Assembly: GCA_001275005.1 (NCBI GenBank)
Contig: JWZX01002685.1
Span: 1-22,724, forward strand
Direction of reading: 5' to 3'
From: Chrysochromulina tobinii
Taxonomy: Eukaryota; Haptophyta; Prymnesiales; Chrysochromulinaceae
DNA length: 22,724 bases
Below the pieces are notes generated by a model that searched no databases, was not told where the DNA came from, and was given only the letters and a program-made list of their open reading frames with translations. Position 1 is the stretch's first letter. Every line of letters begins with the position of its first letter. Positions 10,455 to 17,632 of this stretch are shown here, piece by piece. Position numbers and translations under genes: made by a program.

Positions 10455-11682
10455 GGAGGATGCGTTCGCTAAACGTTCGTCACTGACCAACTTTTGGCAT
10501 CTATTGGGACGGCCGCTTGAGAAGCATCACTTTTACTTTGTGCGTAAGTGCCAAGATGAGTGCGACGGAGTTGTACTGCTGCGGAGCATGACTCGTCAAC
10601 GTCAGCAACATGGACGAGGAGCTCCGCGTCTCACGCTAGAAGTGGCGCACGTTTGTGCGAGCGGACCAAGGGGAAGTGGTGCTCTCCTAATCTCGGCGTT
10701 GTGCACGGTGCTATTGGAGTTGGAGCCGAACACTGTTCTGCGAGTGAACCTACCGGGTCACATGGCGACATCGAAAGGTTTTTGGTCCAAGCTAGGATTC
10801 AACGAGGATGGCGGCTGTTCAACGACAATGAGAATGCATCTCAAGGACCAGGCATGGGTTGCTTACATGAAGTCTGCTTTTCCAGAGCAACTGGCCGTCG
10901 ACGACATGGTGGTCCCATCCACAGATATCGTTCCCAGTCTACTCGAAGAAATCTGGTCAGCAGAGCACATGAAGACCTGGCAAGAAAAGGATCCTGAGTA
11001 CCGGATGTTATTGGCAGACCCGAACGCCGGTGCCACGACGGCGTCATCCACACGAGCGGATAATATCAAGGAATCTGTGTCATTGATCTCCAAGTTGGAT
11101 TACCTCGGAGAGCGCGTAACTGTCAAGGGGAATGGAAGCTGCTGGTTATACGCTGTCCTTGCAGGTGTGGGCCTCATGGAACACGCGAGGAAGTGCAAGA
11201 TTACTTCAAAATCCCAAGGCGAGCTTTCCCCAACTTCCCGAGACTTCAAAGTATCAGCTAAGGTGATTCAAAAGATGAAAGTCTATGCGACAACAACGAA
11301 GTGGGACATGACGGTGATGGCCAAGGATGTGCTCATTCAAGAAATCTCAAGCCTAGAAGCCGCCTCTGCCTCACGGAGTGGTACCTGGGGGGGCGGAGTG
11401 GACACCTATGGTGTGCTGTCGAACATGCTTGGAATTCAAATCGTCTGGCTGAATTTGACCACGCCGAAGAGCTTCATCTTGTTCCCTGGGGGTTTGAAAG
11501 GCAACCAGAAGAGAGTATCCATGAATGCCCTGAAGACGACTATTGATGGTTTGGATGCGGCAAACCTCAAGTTCGTTGTCGTGGAATATGATGGGAATGG
11601 ACACTTCGCAGGATACTTGCCACGACGCCCCATGCGTTTGAGCCTCGACGTTATGAACTTCCTCGGATTTTTCGATTCCTGA
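10429..11682 (+). CDS. Element ORF2: GNAT-like acetyltransferase plus second OTU-like cysteine protease
   Basis: About 417 codons from a TTG; the frame is open from 10366 and the first ATG (10588) falls inside the first domain, so this is probably translated as a C-terminal extension of ORF1. The N-terminal ~150 residues look like a GNAT acetyltransferase: HVCASGPRGSGALLISAL resembles the acetyl-CoA-binding R/Q-x-x-G-x-G/A loop, and ATSKGFWSKLGF resembles the family's terminal A...FY..LGF motif. Residues ~215-405 resemble an OTU-type papain-like protease: VKGNGSCWLYAVLAG with the candidate nucleophile Cys at 11140-11142 and EYDGNGHFAGYL with the candidate His at 11602-11604. The residue two before the Ser-Cys pair is Asn instead of the Asp seen in the ORF1 OTU. 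OTU proteases cut ubiquitin or process polyproteins; the substrate here is unknown. The frame ends at a UGA directly followed in frame by ORF3. Confidence 0.7.
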   Translation: MSCCEALSEEDAFAKRSSLTNFWHLLGRPLEKHHFYFVRKCQDECDGVVLLRSMTRQRQQHGRGAPRLTLEVAHVCASGPRGSGALLISALCTVLLELEPNTVLRVNLPGHMATSKGFWSKLGFNEDGGCSTTMRMHLKDQAWVAYMKSAFPEQLAVDDMVVPSTDIVPSLLEEIWSAEHMKTWQEKDPEYRMLLADPNAGATTASSTRADNIKESVSLISKLDYLGERVTVKGNGSCWLYAVLAGVGLMEHARKCKITSKSQGELSPTSRDFKVSAKVIQKMKVYATTTKWDMTVMAKDVLIQEISSLEAASASRSGTWGGGVDTYGVLSNMLGIQIVWLNLTTPKSFILFPGGLKGNQKRVSMNALKTTIDGLDAANLKFVVVEYDGNGHFAGYLPRRPMRLSLDVMNFLGFFDS

Positions 11683-11685
11683 CTA
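11680..11685 (+). promoter_or_regulatory. Candidate stop-codon readthrough site (UGA-CUA)
   Basis: ORF2 ends in UCC-UGA-CUA-UCG. The downstream codons stay open in the same frame into ORF3, so one stop codon separates two long frames. UGA followed by CUA is the best known readthrough-promoting context in eukaryotic and viral mRNAs. If it is used, ORF2 and ORF3 form one protein. It could also be a simple inactivating mutation or sequencing error. Confidence 0.5.
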
Positions 11686-13476
11686 TCGGCCCCATCACGT
11701 GGTGCTGGTTGCTCTGTAACTGTGAGCGTCAAGGATCACGTGATCAGTAGTGAGGGCGTTCAGCTACATGCAAGCGGCAGTCTGCAATTGGATGGTCAAG
11801 TGATTGAGTGGCTTAGTCATCATCCGCATCCTGGTCACGCGTCGGCAGGTTCGATTGGGAACCCGATTCTGAGGCACACGCAAAGCGAACTCGTCTTAGA
11901 CGAGCTGAGTTTACCTGTGTTGAGTGACGACGTGATGCATGGCGTAAACGTAACTTCAAAAGAAGGTGTGACTGTGGCACGAGTGGCATGGATGCTACCC
12001 ACCACAGTTGACAAGTTGAGCAACCTTCCCGAAGGGTCGACTCGGAAGTTAGTGGAGGAGCTGCGTGCGTGGGCGATGGAGCAAGAGGTTGATAAGAATA
12101 CTACCACAATCCAGCCAGCCGCTGGCCACTACATCAGCCTTGGACACGGGATACTGCCCGGAAGACGACGTGAGTCCGTAATGCTGGACGGAGCTTCTAC
12201 CAACATCCCATTTACACGAGCTCCGGCTGGAAGAAGCGATGACGTCGAACCTACTCTGAGATCATTGAATGGACATGTTGCCAAGTGCATGGTGTCGGTA
12301 TTCCCGGACATGAAGCCCTGGTGTGTTACCAACGGAGCGAAGAGCGACCAAGAGTTCTGGACGCAGGTATGCCAATACCCGTCTGCACCTCCGGGCGGAT
12401 TTACGTTTCCCTCACAGCAGGTGGTGGTGAGGGGACACTGTTCGGACGACCTCCCGGAGGCCTCAGCGGCCGATCTACACATTGATAAAATGGACGGTGG
12501 CGGACTCTATGGCGGCACCATCATGTTCCTCGGTGGGCACGAGTCTCACCCCGGTCAATGGCGCAATTTTGCAATTTTCGAAGGCGCCAAGGGAGGGCGC
12601 GGTGTTTCGATTCCGGTGATGCTCAGTGACTGTATCTGCGTGCTAAGTTGCCAGTATCAGAGGCATTTGCACGGCACGGTCCTAGTGGAACAGCTCGAAG
12701 GTGACGCGCTGACCAAGGCGGCGCCATGTCGAAGGGTTGAAGGCTTGCATGTGGTCTCCTACAACCTGCGCATGATCGAAGGATTCGTGAATCGCATGTC
12801 TAGGGAAAGTGCCGAGAGACAGGCCAAGGTCGTATCAAAATACCTGGACGAACGCTTACGAGCTCGCGCTAGTGCGTGGATGAGGCGCCGGAACGTAGCC
12901 GAAGAGGAAAACCATGAAGTGCCCTCACTGCTGCCCACACCGCCGGCGTTGAACTCTGGAGAAGCGGCTTCTTCGTCGAGTGACGCTGTGCCGGCTTCCG
13001 TGATAGGCACGCAAAGTCGGGGCAGGGCAGTTGCGTACTGGCTGATGAGATGCGCTTCGTGCAGGTCGAACAATGAGGTTGGCGTCCCACTGAGCGAGGA
13101 GTTGCACGAGTTTGCAGTGCGCTGCCACGCGTGCCGGGCGCTCAATAAGGTCTCCTTGGATGCGGGTGGCGAGCCTCTGCTCGTCGCTGAAGGACTCTCG
13201 GAATGGGCAGACCCTTCCGAACGGTCGCCGACGCCACCTGTGCCCAAGCCCCCGCCCCAACCCCCGTCACTGCGTGTCCCTTCTTTTTATCTCAAGAACT
13301 CGTCAACCCCTGCTGATGGTGACCCGCAACAATACGCGGACTTGGCGCGCAAGACTGTCCTGGCTGCAATGCCCGTGGTCGAGAAGCTCAAGAGGATACG
13401 AGAGGCCGTGGAAGCACGTGAGGCGAGGGCGGCGAAACGCAACACAGGGGCAAGAGGTCCTGCGGAACGTCGATAA
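11683..13476 (+). CDS. Element ORF3: candidate 2-oxoglutarate/Fe(II) dioxygenase with C-terminal zinc ribbon
   Basis: The frame continues directly from ORF2 after a single UGA and runs 598 codons; the first ATG is at 11935. The central part suggests a double-stranded beta-helix dioxygenase. DLHIDKMDGGGLYGGTIM supplies an H-x-D pair (His 12478, Asp 12484), followed ~60 residues later by QRHLHGT (candidate His at 12664 or 12670) and an Arg in YNLRMI. The spacing and the GVSIPVMLSDCICVLS stretch before the distal His are reminiscent of TET/JBP-type oxygenases, which oxidise methylated bases and are known to travel with some transposon families, but the match is by eye and could be another oxygenase subfamily. 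Near the C-terminus two CxxC pairs (13051 and 13123) form a zinc ribbon: RCASC...RCHAC. A Pro-rich tail follows, then a basic end. A role in acting on DNA or chromatin modification is inferred. Confidence 0.55.
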   Translation, partial: LSAPSRGAGCSVTVSVKDHVISSEGVQLHASGSLQLDGQVIEWLSHHPHPGHASAGSIGNPILRHTQSELVLDELSLPVLSDDVMHGVNVTSKEGVTVARVAWMLPTTVDKLSNLPEGSTRKLVEELRAWAMEQEVDKNTTTIQPAAGHYISLGHGILPGRRRESVMLDGASTNIPFTRAPAGRSDDVEPTLRSLNGHVAKCMVSVFPDMKPWCVTNGAKSDQEFWTQVCQYPSAPPGGFTFPSQQVVVRGHCSDDLPEASAADLHIDKMDGGGLYGGTIMFLGGHESHPGQWRNFAIFEGAKGGRGVSIPVMLSDCICVLSCQYQRHLHGTVLVEQLEGDALTKAAPCRRVEGLHVVSYNLRMIEGFVNRMSRESAERQAKVVSKYLDERLRARASAWMRRRNVAEEENHEVPSLLPTPPALNSGEAASSSSDAVPASVIGTQSRGRAVAYWLMRCASCRSNNEVGVPLSEELHEFAVRCHACRALNKVSLDAGGEPLLVAEGLSEWADPSERSPTPPVPKPPPQPPSLRVPSFYLKNSSTPADGDPQQYADLARKTVLAAMPVVEKLKRIREAVEAREARAAKRNTGARGPAERR

Positions 13477-14683
13477 TGCAGGTGTGAGGGGTTACTCAGG
13501 AGACGGGTCTGCCTACCCTCACCGAGCTCGAACCGGAGGTCATGAGGGGGGGGTACTTCCCCAGGTCCAGCCCGCCTCGGCTCTTGGCCTGAAGCGAGCC
13601 TCCACGGTGGTCCCATGGTGGTCGCGGTCGGGCCAAGGGCTACCACCTCGGTAGGTGGACGAACTGACCTGGGTCACCCCTCACCCAACAGGAAGGAGAG
13701 GCCAGAACCATGTGATGAAACGCTGCCGAAACTATGTGATGAGACGCTGCCGAACTGGATCTGAGAGCGGGATCTGAAGGTGAGCACTATGAAGATGTGA
13801 AACGTGCATGACACTCTTCAGACCCACTGCACACATCCTGCGGGTGTTGACGCCGGACGCGGCCTCATGACAACACCCACATGATGCCTGCAGAAAATGA
13901 CCAGCATGCGTGTCGCCTTCGCTTGCCCTTTCCGGGCCATGTCGAGTTAGTACTCCCCTCCCAGTATGGGCCGCAGGGGAGGGAATGGTGATGAAGCGCG
14001 GACCTGCGGAGTCTGCACGATGGATCAGATCCTACTGCGAAGACGTGACAAGCACACCTCACGGTTGTCAGCGGAACGTATCCCGTCTCCATCTCCGATG
14101 CCTGTGCTGAAAGCCTGCAACAACACGTGTGCCTCCTCCCTCCCCCCTGCGCAGGCAGAAGCTGAAACCGAAAGATTCCCATCAAGATACTGACGAGAGA
14201 GGGGGGGAAGGGGGCAAAGGCCCGTCGTCCGATGGACTCTGAAGCGACTACTCCGCGTGAGGCATCACACATGTTTCTGGCCTCTCGTGTCACCCTCTTT
14301 AGCTGCATCGGAGAGCCGCCAGGGAGTCGGTCCATCCCATCCGTCATTGAGCGAGTCATCTTCGGATGGCAAGGCTCCCTTGCACGAAAGTGCAAGAGTG
14401 GGTCGACTGTGCTCAGGGGGGGCAGTGGCCTATGTACTCCCGGAAAGGCGGCTCGCTTGATGTGGTGTGCTCCTCTGAGCGAAAGAAGAGCGGTTCAACA
14501 TTGAGGCCACAACACAGTGCGTTGTCCGTGGAGGACCTTCGGAGAAAGTCGGACGACGTGACCACGGCCCCTGGACAGCTGGATGGGAGCCGCTGGAGAC
14601 CAAATGGGCGCCGCTGGAAGGCCGCTGGAAATGGCCGAATTGGCGCCCTCGGCGTCCAGAAGGCGCGCACGGACGAAGAACTA
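13477..14683. other. Non-coding right interior of the mobile element
   Basis: About 1.2 kb with no ORF that looks real. Seen in it: a 24-bp near-perfect tandem duplication (13706-13752, ATGTGATGARACGCTGCCGAA), a small hairpin CCACCT-CGGT-AGGTGG (13643-13658), and purine- or pyrimidine-rich runs near 14130-14215. The duplicated unit has a loose resemblance to the GTGAGACGAT repeat and may be a diverged member. It presumably holds the 3' UTR and transcript end of the coding region. Confidence 0.5.
13706..13752 (+). repeat. 24-bp tandem duplication
   Basis: Two adjacent units, GAACCATGTGATGAAACGCTGCC and a copy with one extra base and two changes. They lie in the non-coding right interior of the element, 230 bases past the ORF3 stop. 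Confidence 0.8.
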
Positions 14684-15185
14684 GCGTCTGTGAGACGATG
14701 CAGTTCGGATGAACTAGCGTCTGTGAGACGATGCAGTTCGACGAACTAGCGTTTGTGAGACGATGAACTTTCGTTTGTGAGACGATGAACTTGCATTTGT
14801 GAGACGACGAACTGCCGGTTGTGAGACGATGTTGAGAGACGATTCAGTTGCGTATGTGAGACGATTCAGTTGCGTTTGTGAGACGATTTAGTTGCATTTG
14901 TGAGACGATGGAGTTCGACGGTCTGCGGTTGTGAGACGATGTTGAGAGACGATTTAGTTGCGTATGTGAGACGATTCAGTTGCGTTTGTGAGACGATTTA
15001 GTTGCATTTGTGAGACGATGGAGTTCGACGAACTGCCGGTTGTGAGACGATGTTGAGAGACGATTTAGTTGCGTATGTGAGACGATTCAGTTGCGTATGT
15101 GAGACGATTTAGTTGCATTTGTGAGACGATGGAGTTCGACGAACTGCCGGTTGTGAGACGATGTTGTGAGAGGTGTGAGACGATG
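14684..15185 (+). repeat. Right subterminal repeat array, plus-oriented GAGACGAT units
   Basis: About 22 copies of a TTGTGAGACGAT-like unit, all in the same orientation as the left array. From 14831 they are organised into a ~111-bp higher-order repeat beginning GTTGAGAGACGAT (starts 14831, 14941, 15052, partial at 15163), each holding five units joined by spacers such as TCAGTTGCGTATG and GGAGTTCGACGAACTGCCG. Units 2 and 3 differ from the first by only a few bases. Orientation flips just after this array. Confidence 0.9.
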
Positions 15186-15206
15186 CGGCTCGACTTGTAA
15201 CAGTAA

Positions 15207-15347
15207 GCATGAAAACGTCTCACAAACGCAACCGACCAACTATCGTCTCTCAAACGCAACTAAATCGTCTCACAACCGAAACCATGAGTTCCATCGTCTC
15301 ACAACTAAAAGTCGAGGAACTAATCGTCTCACAAACGAAGTATTCTC
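15207..15347 (-). repeat. Right terminal block of inverted repeat units, containing the right TIR
   Basis: Five units of ATCGTCTCACAAAC type run opposite to the adjacent array. Bases 15264-15347 are the exact reverse complement of 2374-2457. The repeat orientation therefore switches at about 15190-15205, separating an outer TIR block from the inner direct array. Confidence 0.92.
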
Positions 15348-15434
15348 CGAACAAAAGCCCGCGCGCGGGGAAGCTTTTATGACGCGCGCGTGAGTGATCG
15401 ATCGGACCGTCGCGACCTCACGCCCTGCACAATC

Positions 15435-16514
15435 ATGCTCGCACCACCCTGGGCGTTCCTCACTATGGCGGTGAGCAGCACTCGGCAAGGACCTCGCGCA
15501 GCTACGCTCTTACGCGGCCGTCATGCTTATGGCTGCGGCGCATCGACGGTTTACATGCACTCCGCTGCGGCATCCACCCCTGCGACCGACTCAGCTACGA
15601 ATGTGGCCGATTTGTGCTTGATTGATGGCCACGCGCTCGCGTACCGGATGCACTTTGCGCTGATGCGCACTGGCATGACCACAGTGGCTGGCGAGCATTC
15701 GCACGCCATCCACGGCTTTCTGAGCAAGATCCTTGATGTGCACGGGCTCTATCCGCAACATCGTGTGGCGGTTGCGTTCGACCTGCCTGGGGCAACGTTC
15801 CGCACGATCGACCAGCCCTCATACAAGTCGAAGCGCCCTTCGATGCCCACTCCGCTGCGCCCCCAGATTGAGGGGATGAAGGAAGCTTGCGCGCACTTTG
15901 GCCTGTCGGTCCTTACGGCTGAGGGGTTTGAGGCAGACGACGTGATCGCCACATGCGTGGCGAATGCGCGCGAGGCGGGTGTCGGCTCTGTGGTGATCGT
16001 CGGATGCGACAAGGACTTGATGCAGCTGGTGAGCGAGGAGGGCGCGCCGACCCGCGTCATCATGTGGAATGACCAGAAGAAGATCGTCGTCGACGCGGCG
16101 GCGGTTTCGGCACAGTTTGGCGTCCGTCCGGCGCAGCTGGGTGATCTTCTCGCTTTGATGGGCGACGCGAGCGACAACGTGCCAGGCGTGCCGGGCGTGG
16201 GGCCCAAGGGCGCAGCAAAGCTCCTCGCCGACTACGCCGATCTTGAGAGTGTGCTCCAGGCCGCTGCAAGTATGAAACCCTCGAAGCGCACGACGGCGCT
16301 TCTCGAGTTTGCCGAGACAGCGCGGCGCGCGAGGGCGCTCGTCACGCTGCGGACGGATGTGCCACTGGACGGGGCGGCCGCGCGCGGCGGCTGCTTCGAC
16401 TTCGCCAACGAGGAGCTCCTGAAGTTCCTGCGGCGCTGGGAGCTCAAGTCTGTCGAATCCAAGGTGCACAAGCTTCGCAGGATGGAAATGCAGAGGCAAG
16501 GTGGTACTGTGTGA
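15435..16514 (+). CDS. PolI-like 5'-3' exonuclease / flap nuclease (stand-alone), probably organellar
   Basis: 359 aa from the ATG at 15435; a short upstream ATG ORF (15379-15393) ends before it. The protein matches the 5'-3' exonuclease domain of DNA polymerase I/FEN superfamily: CLIDGHALAYR (Asp64), VAFDLPG, YKSKRPSMP (helical clamp), EADDVI (Glu166, Asp168, Asp169), VGCDKDLM (Asp192, Asp194), and LMGDASDNVPGVPGVGPKGAAKLL, which combines the last acidic cluster with the helix-hairpin-helix DNA-binding motif. These acids bind the two catalytic metals. No polymerase domain follows. The ~58-residue N-terminus is Ala/Ser/Arg-rich without acidic residues until Asp52, consistent with a mitochondrial or plastid transit peptide. 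A role in RNA-primer or flap removal in organelle DNA replication is inferred. The mobile element ends only ~78 bases before its ATG. Confidence 0.9.
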   Translation: MLAPPWAFLTMAVSSTRQGPRAATLLRGRHAYGCGASTVYMHSAAASTPATDSATNVADLCLIDGHALAYRMHFALMRTGMTTVAGEHSHAIHGFLSKILDVHGLYPQHRVAVAFDLPGATFRTIDQPSYKSKRPSMPTPLRPQIEGMKEACAHFGLSVLTAEGFEADDVIATCVANAREAGVGSVVIVGCDKDLMQLVSEEGAPTRVIMWNDQKKIVVDAAAVSAQFGVRPAQLGDLLALMGDASDNVPGVPGVGPKGAAKLLADYADLESVLQAAASMKPSKRTTALLEFAETARRARALVTLRTDVPLDGAAARGGCFDFANEELLKFLRRWELKSVESKVHKLRRMEMQRQGGTV

Positions 16515-16658
16515 GGTGTCTTGTCCCAAAGAAGAGTGTTTTTAAAACAAGCGGTCCTGGAAGCCACGTGGCAGCTCCGCGCGTGCTTCCTTTGTCCTTT
16601 TTTGACCCGCGTGAAGACCGTGAACTCGCGTTTGCGCGCGCACATCGTTCGCTGGTTC

Positions 16659-17291
16659 ATGCAGGGGGGAGTCAAGCACCGTGCGCCCGCAAGAAATTCG
16701 CAGCAGCCAACGTACGGTTACAGGTCACGCACCGAAGTCAAGCGCAAGGGCAGCAGTTGGTGTGGGTCGTGCTGGTGCGCAGCCATCGGAGTCACACTGC
16801 TGCTTGCGATCCTGGTTGGCGCTATCGCTGCACATCGCTACCGCTATCCATCGAAGCAGAGATGCCCGCCAGAAGGTGATCGGTTCTTCGATCATTGTCA
16901 GGAAGGCCGAACACATTACCGCCTCAAGCTCGATTGGGATTGCCTTGGCCCACGCAAGTCGGAGATCATGCGTGCTGCTCTGAGCCTGGACACGGAAGGC
17001 AAACCGCTCATCGGAGTGGGTGACTTGCCGTCGTGGCTCACGGATAAGAATGCGGAGGCGCTTCGCGGCGCGCCCTGCATTCGTGCCGTCGAGGAGGACA
17101 AAGCCTGCTGGTACTGCAAGCCAACGCCAAAGGCGAGTGGCGAGAGCAATGCTGCGCTGAAGGCGGCGGCCGAAAAGGTGCTAAAGGCAGCAGCCGAAAA
17201 GGGTGCTGTGAAGGCTGACGCAGTAGCAGAAACGGGGAGTGCAGCAGCTGATGCCTCGACGGAAGCCACAGGTTCAGACTCGGCGCCGTGA
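16659..17291 (+). CDS. Hypothetical single-pass membrane protein
   Basis: 210 aa from the first ATG (16659); the frame is open further upstream to a TTG at 16521. Not recognised as a known family. It has a basic N-terminus, a Cys cluster (SWCGSCWC, ~33-40) directly followed by one hydrophobic segment (~41-59, AAIGVTLLLAILVGAIAAH), then a ~100-residue domain with several Cys (RCPP, DHC, DWDC, APC, ACWYC) that could form disulfides if lumenal or extracellular. The C-terminal tail is Ala/Lys/Glu-rich with KAAAEKVLKAAAEKG helical repeats. The spacing of aromatic and Cys residues argues for a genuine protein. It is co-directional with the exonuclease 145 bases upstream. Function unknown. Confidence 0.55.
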   Translation: MQGGVKHRAPARNSQQPTYGYRSRTEVKRKGSSWCGSCWCAAIGVTLLLAILVGAIAAHRYRYPSKQRCPPEGDRFFDHCQEGRTHYRLKLDWDCLGPRKSEIMRAALSLDTEGKPLIGVGDLPSWLTDKNAEALRGAPCIRAVEEDKACWYCKPTPKASGESNAALKAAAEKVLKAAAEKGAVKADAVAETGSAAADASTEATGSDSAP

Positions 17292-17632
17292 TGGTGCACT
17301 CCAGCACCGGCGCCGTCTGGCTGTGGCTCTCTGCTCGTATTCTAGTCGTGTCAGCGCGCGGGGTGGCTTAGGGCCCCTGTGTGGTAATGCCGCGTGTCGA
17401 CGAAGGCCGTTCGTTTTCTCGATTCGTGGCTGAGGAGGATTTCTCGGACTGACTGTCTATAACGCCGCGGACACGGCGGACGCTCGCCATGTCGCGAGTC
17501 TCCCGAGGACCGCGCTGTAGGGGCAGTGCCGCCCCAAAAAGCTGGCGATAGCATGCAGCGCGCCAGAAGACCAGTTCCGATCGATACCTATACGGCACTC
17601 CGGACCAGCGACCACGCCACAGCCGAGCTACC
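17292..17632. other. Convergent 3' intergenic region
   Basis: About 340 bases between two genes whose 3' ends face each other. No gene is seen. It contains GGCGGACGCTCGCCATG (17475-17491), also present at 501-517; otherwise unremarkable. Confidence 0.4.

Larger units (their letters stand above)
2364..15357 (+). mobile_element. ~13 kb Mutator-like (MULE) DNA transposon with multi-domain coding region
   Basis: The two ends carry an 84-bp perfect inverted repeat (2374-2457 against 15264-15347), extended outward by a weaker 10-bp match that begins CTTTTG. Inside each end are arrays of a GTTTGTGAGACGAT-like unit. Between them one strand codes from 2883 to 13476 in three abutting frames. The core of the first frame has the MULE transposase signature: D...D-G, then C-x2-H, then NNFAE. 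Mutator-like elements typically have long TIRs and 9-11 bp target-site duplications, and some carry captured protease genes. Here no duplication is visible, which could mean mis-set ends, mutation or recombination between copies. The length of uninterrupted coding sequence suggests a young, possibly active copy. The left end is ~200 bases after the lipase stop and the right end ~78 bases before the ATG of the exonuclease gene. Confidence 0.85.

Noticed and set aside
13865-14504. ORFs of 60-176 codons in the right interior of the element
   Set aside because: No family motif, overlapping frames on both strands, and low-complexity translations; treated as non-coding.
14684-15185. Regular short repeats with spacers, superficially CRISPR-like
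   Set aside because: The repeated unit is only ~12-14 bases, spacers are short, variable and themselves repeated, there are no cas genes, and the same repeats form the transposon TIRs.
2364-15357. Interpretation as an integrated virus or LTR retrotransposon
   Set aside because: No capsid, polymerase, reverse transcriptase, integrase or LTRs are seen; terminal inverted repeats and a MULE-type DDE core fit a DNA transposon.
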